DNA from: CAZVAR01 sp964625225
GTDB taxonomy: Bacteria > Pseudomonadota > Alphaproteobacteria > JAJUGE01
NCBI GenBank assembly: GCA_964625225.1
Contig: CAZVAR010000115.1
Span: 1-12,440 of the forward strand
DNA: 12,440 nt
Direction of reading: 5' to 3'
Each line of letters begins with the position of its first letter. Within the stretch, counting starts at the first letter, position 1. The notes beneath the pieces are model-generated. The model worked only from the letters and a program-made list of their open reading frames with translations. It ran no database searches and was not told the DNA's origin. This document shows positions 1-6,094 of this stretch, one piece after another. The translations under genes were made by a program, and so were the position numbers.

Positions 1-596
1 ACCTGGTTGAACGAGGCGTGGCCGTTCATCTGCCGCAGGGGCTGAACGGTGACACCCGGCTGCTCGATATCCAGAATGAAGAAGCTGAGCCCCTTGTGCT
101 TCGGCACGTCCCAGTCGGTGCGGGCCAGCAGCAGCCCGTACTGGGCGTGGTGGGCGCTGGTGGTCCAGACCTTCTGGCCGTTGACGACCCACTTGTTGCC
201 CCTGAAGTCCGCGCGCGTCGTCGCCCCGGCCAGGTCGGAGCCGCTGCCCGGCTCGCTGAAGAGCTGGCACCAGGTGTCCTCGCCGGTGAGGATACGGCGC
301 AGGAACTTCTCCTTCTGCATGCGGGTGCCGTGCGCCAGCAGGGTCGCGGCGGCGAGATTGCGGATGCCGGTGCGCGCCACCGTCACGGCCCCGATCCGGG
401 CGAACTCCTCGTCGACGACGCGGCCCAGCGCATCGGAATAGCCCTTGCCGTACCATTCGACCGGCCAGGTCGGCGCGCCCCAGCCGGAATCGATCAGCTT
501 GTTGCGCCATTCGACCAGGCCGAGGTCGGGGTCCCAGTTCGCTTCGAGCCAGGCGCGGACTTCGGCGCGCACGGATTCCGCGGTCGGTTCGCGCAT
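1..596 (-). CDS. Acyl-CoA dehydrogenase, partial (second gene of a pair)
   Basis: The first 198 residues of an acyl-CoA dehydrogenase are visible; the C-terminal half lies beyond the left edge. The family oxidises acyl-CoA thioesters to 2,3-enoyl-CoA with FAD and passes electrons to ETF. The family signature is seen at residues 110-129 (CQLFSEPGSGSDLAGATTRA), followed by the middle beta-domain with NGQKVWTTSAHHAQYG at 139-154. The start is ATG at 596, preceded by a very strong ribosome binding site (GAGGGAGGAG). It lies 13 nt after the stop of the upstream acyl-CoA dehydrogenase, so the two are surely cotranscribed. Paired, dissimilar dehydrogenase genes are typical of heteromeric enzymes such as the mycobacterial FadE26/27 and FadE28/29 types. 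The substrate (branched, steroid-side-chain or other acyl-CoA) cannot be told from this sequence. Confidence 0.95.
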   Translation of the reverse strand, partial: MREPTAESVRAEVRAWLEANWDPDLGLVEWRNKLIDSGWGAPTWPVEWYGKGYSDALGRVVDEEFARIGAVTVARTGIRNLAAATLLAHGTRMQKEKFLRRILTGEDTWCQLFSEPGSGSDLAGATTRADFRGNKWVVNGQKVWTTSAHHAQYGLLLARTDWDVPKHKGLSFFILDIEQPGVTVQPLRQMNGHASFNQ

Positions 597-609
597 TCTC
601 TCCTCCCTC

Positions 610-1740
610 TCAAGCCGGCCAGCGCTGCATCATGAGCTCGCGGTGGTAGCACGGATCGCCGAGCAGCACTTCCGAGCTCTTGGCGCGCTTGAACCACAGA
701 TGGCAGTCCTGGTCCCAGGTGAAGCCGATCCCGCCATGCATCTGGATCGCGTGGATGGCGGTCTGCATGTAGGTCTCCGACGCGCAGGCCTTGGCCAGCG
801 ACGCCACCGCCGGAAAGTCGGCGCTGTCTTCCGCCGCGGCCGCGGCCGCGTAGTAGGCTGCCGATTTCGCCATCTCGACCTCGAGCAGCATGTCCGCCGC
901 CTTGTGCTTGATCGACTGGAAGGAGGCGATCGGCCGCCCGAACTGCACGCGCATCATCGTGTAGTCGACCGCCGACTGCAGCAGCCGCTCCGCGCCGCCG
1001 ACCATCTCGTTGGCCAGGCAAGCGGCCGCCTGGTCGAGCGTCCTGGCGAAGCCGGCCGCCGCCCCGCCTTCGCTGCCGAGCAGCCGGGCCGGCACCGACC
1101 GGAAGGTCAGTCTCGCCTGCTTGCGCGTCGCGTCCATCGTCTTCAGCAGCCGCCGCTCGAGCCCGGGCGCATCCCCGGCGACAGTGAAGAGCGAGAGGCC
1201 GTCGGTGCCTGCGGTGCCCGGCCGGCGCGCCAGCACCACGATCAGATCGGCGATGTGGCCGTCGATGACGAAGGATTTGCTGCCGTCGAGCCGGTAGCCG
1301 TCGCCGTCCGGGGTCGCGGTCAGCTCGACTCCGCCCATGTCCCAGCGCCCGTTATCCTCGGTGAAGGCGAGCGCGGCGATGGTGTCGCCGGCGGCGATGC
1401 CCGGGAGAAGCGCGTGCTTCTGCTCCTCCGTGCCTGCATTGAGGATCGCCGTCGCGGCCAGCGTCACGGATGAGAAGAAGGGTGCGCAGAGCAGCGCGCG
1501 GCCCATCTCCTCCAGCGCTATACCCAGCTCGACGAAGCCGAAGCCCTGGCCGCCATAGGCTTCGGGGATGTGCACGCCGGCCAGTCCCAGCTCCCCGGTG
1601 AGCTGCCGCCAGACCGCCCGGTCATAGCCTTCCTCGGTCTCCATCAGGCGGCGGACCTCGGTGGTGGGCGATCTACTTTCCAGGAACCGGCGCAGGATTC
1701 CCCGGAATTCGACCTGCTCGTCCGTGAACGCGAACTGCAT
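610..1740 (-). CDS. Acyl-CoA dehydrogenase family protein (first gene of a pair)
   Basis: A complete 376-residue acyl-CoA dehydrogenase, of normal family length. The N-terminal helical domain covers about residues 1-120, the beta-domain about 121-230 (ALAFTEDN at 123-130, DGSKSFVIDG at 152-161), and the C-terminal helical domain the rest. RVQFGRPI at 264-271 and MHGGIGFTWDQD at 334-345 are conserved FAD/dimer motifs. The usual C-terminal Glu-Gly-Thr segment that carries the catalytic base in many members is absent: the aligned stretch reads LLGDP (359-363). Catalysis may therefore use another acid or the partner subunit. The ATG at 1740 has a purine-rich ribosome site (GAGGGGGAG). The next gene follows after 13 nt and is also an acyl-CoA dehydrogenase. 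A heteromeric enzyme in an acyl-CoA catabolic pathway is the best reading; the substrate is unknown. Confidence 0.95.
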   Translation of the reverse strand: MQFAFTDEQVEFRGILRRFLESRSPTTEVRRLMETEEGYDRAVWRQLTGELGLAGVHIPEAYGGQGFGFVELGIALEEMGRALLCAPFFSSVTLAATAILNAGTEEQKHALLPGIAAGDTIAALAFTEDNGRWDMGGVELTATPDGDGYRLDGSKSFVIDGHIADLIVVLARRPGTAGTDGLSLFTVAGDAPGLERRLLKTMDATRKQARLTFRSVPARLLGSEGGAAAGFARTLDQAAACLANEMVGGAERLLQSAVDYTMMRVQFGRPIASFQSIKHKAADMLLEVEMAKSAAYYAAAAAAEDSADFPAVASLAKACASETYMQTAIHAIQMHGGIGFTWDQDCHLWFKRAKSSEVLLGDPCYHRELMMQRWPA

Positions 1741-1832
1741 CGGCTCCCCCTCTCCGGCCGTTCTCGGTCAGAACCTTACAGCGCCTCCGACCGCCGGCGC
1801 CAGACTGTCCCACATACGGTTCGCCCTGCGGC

Positions 1833-1862
1833 TTGTACCGCCCCCGCGGCGCGACCGATACT
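1833..1862 (+). promoter_or_regulatory. Possible sigma70-type promoter for the SDR gene
   Basis: TTGTAC (1833-1838) and GATACT (1857-1862) are spaced 18 nt apart, about 40 nt upstream of the SDR start. The match is 3 of 6 at -35 and 4 of 6 at -10. It sits in the 162-nt divergent spacer (1741-1902), which must also drive the acyl-CoA dehydrogenase pair leftward; no convincing promoter for that direction was seen. The hexamer ACTGTC occurs twice in the spacer (1804-1809 and 1860-1865), which may or may not be a regulator site. Confidence 0.3.
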
Positions 1863-1902
1863 GTCTCCGGCCATTCGAAGCTGGAATGCGGGAGGGGACG
1901 CC

Positions 1903-2697
1903 ATGATGCCTGTCGAGTTCGATATCACCGGTCGGGTCGTCCTGGTCACCGGGGCCGGCCGCGGGATCGGCAAGGGGATCGCCCAGGTGCTTGCGGAGGC
2001 CGGCGCCGACGTTGCCATCAACGCCCTCACCGACAAGCACGTCGTGCCGCTCGCAGACGAGCTCGCGGCGGCGACCGGCCGGGCCGTCGTTCCGGTCATC
2101 GCCGACGTGACGAAGTCCGAGGGCGCGCAGCATGCGGTCGACGCGGTTCTGGACAGGTTCGGTCGCATCGACGTCCTGGTGAATGCGCTCGGCGATTCCA
2201 TTCGCACGCCACTGGTCGGGCTGCCGGACGGCGAGCGTGTGGGCGGTCCGATCTCCGATGAGGAGTTGGACTTCATCCTGGACATCAACCTGACCGAGGC
2301 CCTGCTGTGCACGCGCGCTGTCGGACCGCACATGTTGGAGCGCCGGTCGGGCAAGGTGATCAACATCTCGTCCTGGACCGGGCACAAGGGCGGCGGCAAT
2401 CTGGTGCTCTATACGGCGGCCAAGACCGCGCTCTCCGGCTTCACTCGCGCGCAGGCGCTCGAATGGGCGCCCTACGGGATCCAGGTGAATTGCATCGCCC
2501 CCGGGCTGTTTCCGGACGTGGTCACCGTGGGCGAGGAGCGCGTGCGCCAGACGCACGAACGGGCGAAACGGGAGGTGCCGCTCGGGCGGCCGGGGCGCCT
2601 CAGGGAGGTCGGCTTCCTCGCGCTCTATCTCGCGTCGAGCGCGTCGGACTACATGACCGGCCAGACGCTGATACTCGACGGTGGCCTGAGCCTGTAG
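1903..2697 (+). CDS. SDR family NAD(P)-dependent oxidoreductase
   Basis: A classical short-chain dehydrogenase/reductase of 264 residues, close to the usual 250. The Rossmann nucleotide-binding motif TGAGRGIG is at 16-23, the adenine-site Asp at 68 (ADVT), and NALG at 94-97 stands in for the usual NNAG. The catalytic tetrad is N129, S157, Y170 and K174 (YTAAK). The substrate loop is at about 200-235 and the C-terminus ends LDGGLSL. FabG-like and sugar- or hydroxyacyl-reducing members all look like this, so the substrate is open. The frame is open further upstream, but two in-frame ATGs at 1903 and 1906 follow a strong ribosome site (GGAGGGG at 1891-1897) and match the family N-terminus. Divergent from the acyl-CoA dehydrogenase pair, it may act on a 3-hydroxyacyl-type intermediate of the same pathway (inference). 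Confidence 0.95.
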   Translation: MMPVEFDITGRVVLVTGAGRGIGKGIAQVLAEAGADVAINALTDKHVVPLADELAAATGRAVVPVIADVTKSEGAQHAVDAVLDRFGRIDVLVNALGDSIRTPLVGLPDGERVGGPISDEELDFILDINLTEALLCTRAVGPHMLERRSGKVINISSWTGHKGGGNLVLYTAAKTALSGFTRAQALEWAPYGIQVNCIAPGLFPDVVTVGEERVRQTHERAKREVPLGRPGRLREVGFLALYLASSASDYMTGQTLILDGGLSL

Positions 2698-2723
2698 GCG
2701 ACGGGCCCGCCGCAAGGCCGCAC

Positions 2724-2778
2724 ATGGCTCCCGGCTTCGTCGCCGCCGTCGCGGGCGGGGGGGGGAGTCGGGAGCCGT
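2724..2778. terminator. Long stem-loop between convergent genes, possible bidirectional terminator
   Basis: The 136-nt spacer between the converging SDR and mmcB genes contains an inverted repeat with perfect 8-nt arms, GGCTCCCG (2726-2733) and CGGGAGCC (2769-2776). Allowing G-U pairs, the stem extends to about 15 pairs (2724-2738 with 2764-2778) around a 25-nt GC-rich loop. No U-tract follows in either direction, so it is not a textbook rho-independent terminator. Its position between two gene ends supports a termination or mRNA 3'-end role. Confidence 0.4.
2753..2772 (+). other. Nine-G run / potential G-quadruplex
   Basis: A run of nine consecutive G (2757-2765) is flanked by GGG at 2753-2755 and GGG at 2770-2772. 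The segment fits the G3-N1-7 four-tract pattern with loops of 1, 1 and 6 nt. It overlaps the loop and right arm of the stem-loop between the converging genes, so the two structures would compete. It lies outside coding sequence. The exact length of the run is prone to sequencing error. Confidence 0.4.
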
Positions 2779-2833
2779 CGCAAACGGCCCGGAGCCGGTC
2801 GGGGACAATCTTCGAGGACCGCCGGCCGGGCGC

Positions 2834-3277
2834 TCACGCCGGCGGGTCGAGGAAGCGGTGGAGCCGGATGCTGGCGGCGCGCGCGACCTGGAGCGTCAGC
2901 GCCTTGCGGCGGGCCGTGTGCAGCGGGTGCGGCGGCGCGGCGCGCAGCACCGCCGCGTCGTACTCGTCGGCGACGATCAGCCCGCAATCGGCAGGCAGCA
3001 GATCGCGCGGGAACTCCGGCGGGACGGCGAAATAGAAAGCGTCGCAGAACTCACGATAGTGCGGCCATTTGCCGTCGCTGCGGAAGTCGGCGACCGAGCT
3101 CTTGACCTCGACCGCGACGATGTGGCCGTCGCCGCCGATCCCCAGCGCATCGGCCCGGCGGCCGTTGCGCAGGGGAAACTCGGTCAGCACGCCGTAGCCC
3201 ATCTCCCGCAGCAGGCGGCAGACGCCGCGCGTGACCGCCGGCGTGCGCAGGGCCGGGGAGACGGCGCCATCCGGCAT
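2834..3277 (-). CDS. mmcB: MmcB-family DNA repair protein
   Basis: A 147-residue protein that I recognise as the alphaproteobacterial MmcB family (formerly DUF1052), known in Caulobacter as an SOS-regulated factor for mitomycin C resistance. The fold resembles a PD-(D/E)XK nuclease: E33 (TEFPLRNGRRADALGIG), D43 and the E57-V-K59 pair in VEVKSSVADFRSDGKW at 56-71 are the likely metal-site residues. KWPHYREFCDAFYFAVP follows at 70-86. The start ATG at 3277 shares one base with the stop of the dioxygenase gene (TGATG), so translation is probably coupled. The frame stays open upstream inside that gene, but homology begins at this ATG. No alphaproteobacterial LexA box (GTTC-N7-GTTC) was found upstream of the pair. 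Confidence 0.88.
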   Translation of the reverse strand: MPDGAVSPALRTPAVTRGVCRLLREMGYGVLTEFPLRNGRRADALGIGGDGHIVAVEVKSSVADFRSDGKWPHYREFCDAFYFAVPPEFPRDLLPADCGLIVADEYDAAVLRAAPPHPLHTARRKALTLQVARAASIRLHRFLDPPA

Positions 3278-4137
3278 CAGCGCGGCTCGTCGCCGACGAT
3301 GATGGTGCGCCAGATCGTGCGGTGCTTCGACGGGTCGAGGTCGCGGGTCGTGGCCGAATGCATGACCGCGGCATTGTCCCAGATCAGCACGTCCCCGGCC
3401 TGCCACTTGTACCGGAAGCGGAACCGGTCCTGCAGGCAATGGTCGAAGATCGCCTGCTTCAGCGCGTCGCTCTCCGCCTCGTCCATTCCCTCGAAGCCGA
3501 CCGTGAAGCCGGGGTTGATATAGATCGCCTTGCGTCCGGTCACCGGGTGCGTCCGCACGGCCGGGTGGACGACGCTCGGCGTCTCGCGGAGCTGCTCGTC
3601 GGTGAGGCGCTGGCGCCGGTGCAGCTCGTCCGCCAGCGCATTGCTGCGGTACGCGTAATTGTGGATCGCGCGCAGGCCCTCGATGCGGCGCTTCATCGCG
3701 TCGGGGAGCGCCTCCCAGGCCGCCATCAGGTCGGCGAACAGGGTGTCCCCGCCCTCGTCCGGCACCTCCAGCGCATAGAGCAGCGTCGCTCGGGCCGGGC
3801 GCTTCTTATAGGATACGTCGGAATGCCAGTAGGTCCCGGCATCGGAGAGGCCGAGCGGCTTGCCGTCCACGACCCGGTTCGACAGGACGACGATCAGCGG
3901 CGTCTCCGGGTGATGGAACTGATTGAGGACATGCGGTTCCAGCGGACCGAAGCGCGCGCTGAAATCGACCACCTGCTGTGGCGTGAGCCCGTGCTGTCCG
4001 GGAATCGACAGCAGATGCCGGGTGTTGAACGCATCCTCGATCCGGGCTGCCGTCTCGGCGTCGAGAGGTTGGGTGAGATCGATCCCCTCGACCCGCGCCC
4101 CGAGCGATTCGCCGAGAGGTGTGATCTGGATCGGCAT
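3277..4137 (-). CDS. TauD/TfdA family Fe(II)/2-oxoglutarate dioxygenase
   Basis: A complete 286-residue member of the TauD/TfdA family, of normal length. These enzymes use Fe(II), O2 and 2-oxoglutarate to hydroxylate a substrate, often releasing sulfite, an amine or a phenol from it. The 2-His-1-carboxylate iron site is H105 and D107 (YWHSDVSY) with H260 (AAVMHSATTRD). R273 and R277 (HRTIWRTI) are placed to bind the 2-oxoglutarate and substrate carboxylates. The start chosen is ATG at 4137, with GAGGA five nt upstream; the N-terminus MPIQITPLGESLGARVEGID is typical of the family. The frame is open for 25 more codons, but those residues are not family-like. The substrate is unknown. It overlaps mmcB and diverges from the aconitase X-like operon. 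Confidence 0.95.
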   Translation of the reverse strand: MPIQITPLGESLGARVEGIDLTQPLDAETAARIEDAFNTRHLLSIPGQHGLTPQQVVDFSARFGPLEPHVLNQFHHPETPLIVVLSNRVVDGKPLGLSDAGTYWHSDVSYKKRPARATLLYALEVPDEGGDTLFADLMAAWEALPDAMKRRIEGLRAIHNYAYRSNALADELHRRQRLTDEQLRETPSVVHPAVRTHPVTGRKAIYINPGFTVGFEGMDEAESDALKQAIFDHCLQDRFRFRYKWQAGDVLIWDNAAVMHSATTRDLDPSKHRTIWRTIIVGDEPR

Positions 4138-4336
4138 GGCGTCCTCGATTCCGGTTGAATGTTCTTGGTTCGTGCGGCCGCGATCCTGCGCCGGCGCCGG
4201 CATGGGAGTCAATCCGCAGCGATGCGGCGGCCGCCCCGCAGTGCGACTGCTGCATCGGCGCTCCGATCTGTTCTATTTTGCGTGTCCACCCGCCTGTGGC
4301 GGCCGCGGACGATGTGGCGATCGCGAAGGGAGCACC
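4138..4336. promoter_or_regulatory. Divergent control region with inverted repeats
   Basis: This 199-nt spacer lies between the dioxygenase start and the aconitase X-like start and must hold promoters for both. A 12-nt perfect palindrome is at 4190-4201 (GCCGGCGCCGGC). GCAGT-GCG-ACTGC at 4238-4250 is nested near CGATGC (4220-4225) and GCATCG (4252-4257). A TATTTT at 4274-4279 could be a -10 element, without a good -35. No regulator gene lies within the window. Simple GC palindromes arise easily at this base composition, so an operator role is only a suggestion. Confidence 0.25.
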
Positions 4337-5587
4337 ATGGTCAGGCTCAACGATATCGAGAAGGCGATGCTCGACGGCGCGCAGGGCGAGCCGCGGCGGC
4401 AGGCCATGGAGCAGCTCCTCCAGACCGCGCGCTTCTTCGACGCCAAGGATTTCGTGCCGGTCAGCCAGGTGCATCTGATGGCCGACACCGAGGCCACCGG
4501 CGAGGCCGGAGTCGCTTACGTCGAATGGATCGCCGGCCATTCGCCCGCCGAGCGCTGCGTCCGCGTGCCGACCGTGACCGACCCGCGCGGCGCCGATTTC
4601 GCCGCCTACCGTCGCATCCGCCAGGCCGAGACCGACATCGCCCTGGAGAAGCGGCTGGTCGAGGCGTTCCGGGCGCTCGGCATCATGCTGACCGACACCT
4701 GCATCAACTATCAGACGATCATGCCGCCGGTGCGCGGCGAGCATCTCGCCTTCGGCGACACCGGGTCGAGCATCTACGCCAACAGCGTGCTGGGGGCGCG
4801 GACCAATTTCGAGGGCGGCCCTTCGGCGCTGTCGGCGGCGCTGACCGGCCGGGTGCCGCGCTACGGCTTTCACCTCGACCGCAACCGCAAAGGCTGGAGC
4901 CGCTTCCGGGTCACGGACCGCCCGCGGAGCCTCAGCGATTGGGGCGCGCTCGGCGCCATCGTCGGCCGGGCGATGCGCTCCTATTGGGAGGTGCCGGTGA
5001 TCGAGGGCATCGACGCCGCGCCGACCTCGGACGAGCTGAAGCATTTCGGCGCGGCGCTGGCGAGCTTCGGCTCGACCGCGCTCTTCCACATGGTCGGCGT
5101 GACCCCCGAGGCGCCGGAGCTCGCGGCGGTGTTCGATCGGCCGCCGCCGGAGCCGCGGGTGATCGGACGCGCCGAGATCGAGGCGCTCTATGCCGATTAC
5201 TGGCCGCAGGACGACAAGCTTGACGTGGTCGTGTTCGCGGCGCCCCAGCTTTCGCTGCTGGAACTGCAACGGCTGGCGGCATTGCTGGACGGGCGAACGA
5301 TCCATCCGGACACGACTCTGATCGCCGCGACCTCGCCCGAGCTGAAGGCCGCCGCCGATCGGCTGGGACTGACGGCGACGATCGAGGCCTCGGGCGCCAT
5401 CCTGCTGCAAGGGGTCTGCTTCTATCAGATGCACGCCCGCGAGATCGGCGAGGCGAACGGCTGGAAGCGGCTGATGAGCAATTCGGCCAAACTGGTCAAC
5501 ATCATCGGCGGCTACGGCTACGAACCGCTGCTCGCCACCATGGAGCAGTGCGTGGAGTCCGCGGTCGCCGGGAGGATCGTGCGATGA
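4337..5587 (+). CDS. Aconitase X-like large (catalytic-domain) subunit
   Basis: This 416-residue protein belongs to the aconitase X catalytic-domain family (formerly DUF521). Described members dehydrate cis-3-hydroxy-L-proline (bacteria) or phosphomevalonate (archaea) with an Fe-S cluster. Family landmarks are GEHLAFGDTGSSIYANSVLG (134-153), ARTNFEGGPSALSAALTGR (154-172), and NSAKL near 382-386. Differences are marked: the usual CTPY reads C122-INY, and the segment that from memory reads GCPH in archaeal members reads AAPQ (301-304), so a cluster cysteine is probably missing. C361 (QGVCFYQM) may be the third ligand; the other cysteines are C74 and C405. ATG 4337 follows AAGGGAG at 4326-4332. 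The frame is open back to 3923, but homology begins here. The stop overlaps the small-subunit gene by 4 nt. A dehydratase-like enzyme of unknown substrate. Confidence 0.85.
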   Translation: MVRLNDIEKAMLDGAQGEPRRQAMEQLLQTARFFDAKDFVPVSQVHLMADTEATGEAGVAYVEWIAGHSPAERCVRVPTVTDPRGADFAAYRRIRQAETDIALEKRLVEAFRALGIMLTDTCINYQTIMPPVRGEHLAFGDTGSSIYANSVLGARTNFEGGPSALSAALTGRVPRYGFHLDRNRKGWSRFRVTDRPRSLSDWGALGAIVGRAMRSYWEVPVIEGIDAAPTSDELKHFGAALASFGSTALFHMVGVTPEAPELAAVFDRPPPEPRVIGRAEIEALYADYWPQDDKLDVVVFAAPQLSLLELQRLAALLDGRTIHPDTTLIAATSPELKAAADRLGLTATIEASGAILLQGVCFYQMHAREIGEANGWKRLMSNSAKLVNIIGGYGYEPLLATMEQCVESAVAGRIVR

Positions 5588-5997
5588 GCGAGACGGTTCT
5601 GCGCGGCCATATCGGCATCGGCCCGGCCGTGACCGGCGAGGCACTGGTCGCCGACGACAATTTCAGCGCCCGCTACGACCTGGACCGCATCGCCGGCGTC
5701 TTCTCGCGGCCCAGCCACAAGCTCTACGGGCAGAGCTATGTCGGGAAGGTGCTGGTTCTGAACGCGGCCAAGGGCGGTGTGGCGACCGCATGGATGCTGC
5801 GCGAGATGGCCGCGCGCGGCCTCGCCCCCAAGGCGCTGCTGCTCAATTTCGCCAACCCGATCATGGCACAGGGAGCCGCCTTCGCCGGCCTGCCGCTGAT
5901 CGACCGCTTCGAGCAGGACATCACCGCCGCGATCCGAACCGGCGACCGGGTCTCGGTCGACCCGGCCGCGGGCACGGTGACGGTCCGGAGGGGCTGA
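5584..5997 (+). CDS. Aconitase X-like small (swivel-domain) subunit
   Basis: A 137-residue protein of the DUF126/aconitase X swivel-domain family, the separate partner of the large subunit. Typical features are the N-terminal GIGPAVTGEALV (11-22), the SRPSHKLYGQSYVGKVLVL strand and loop (41-59), and APKALLLNFANPIMAQGAAF (81-100), which ends the active-site side. In ordinary members the loop after the PxGR segment contains a catalytic serine (RGS). Here the aligned loop reads AAKGGVATAW (61-70), with no serine. ATG 5584 overlaps the large-subunit stop in an ATGA arrangement and has GGAGGA seven nt upstream, inside the large-subunit gene. A different start 36 nt upstream would have no such site. 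It almost certainly forms a heterodimer with its neighbour. Confidence 0.87.
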   Translation: MSETVLRGHIGIGPAVTGEALVADDNFSARYDLDRIAGVFSRPSHKLYGQSYVGKVLVLNAAKGGVATAWMLREMAARGLAPKALLLNFANPIMAQGAAFAGLPLIDRFEQDITAAIRTGDRVSVDPAAGTVTVRRG

Positions 5998-6050
5998 TCG
6001 CCGCCGCGTCACTTTCTTCTCGGCAAAGGGAAAGCGTCGGTAGGATCCGC

Positions 6051-6075
6051 CCCGCATGCGTGAGCGGCATGCGGG
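6051..6075 (+). repeat. Perfect hairpin upstream of the SGNH gene
   Basis: CCCGCATGC (6051-6059) and GCATGCGGG (6067-6075) form a perfect 9-bp stem with a 7-nt loop. It lies 54 nt after the aconitase X-like operon and 19 nt before the chosen start of the SGNH gene. No U-tract follows. It could attenuate read-through, protect the upstream mRNA 3' end or affect the next gene's translation. An in-frame ATG at 6056 lies inside the left arm and is therefore a less likely start. Confidence 0.45.
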
Positions 6076-6094
6076 AGAGCCGACGGGAACGGCG

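Noticed and set aside
4161..4171. GTTC-TTG-GTTC direct repeat upstream of the dioxygenase/mmcB pair, resembling an alphaproteobacterial LexA box
   Set aside because: The half-sites are 3 nt apart; the LexA box needs GTTC-N7-GTTC. No properly spaced site was seen nearby.
4138..4212. Start of the dioxygenase 25 codons upstream at 4212
   Set aside because: The added residues do not resemble the family N-terminus, and the internal ATG at 4137 has a well-placed GAGGA site.
3806..5644. Very long open frame on the minus strand opposite the aconitase X-like operon
   Set aside because: It is antisense to two clearly recognised genes, Arg/His/Gly-rich without family motifs, and typical of chance openness in GC-rich DNA.
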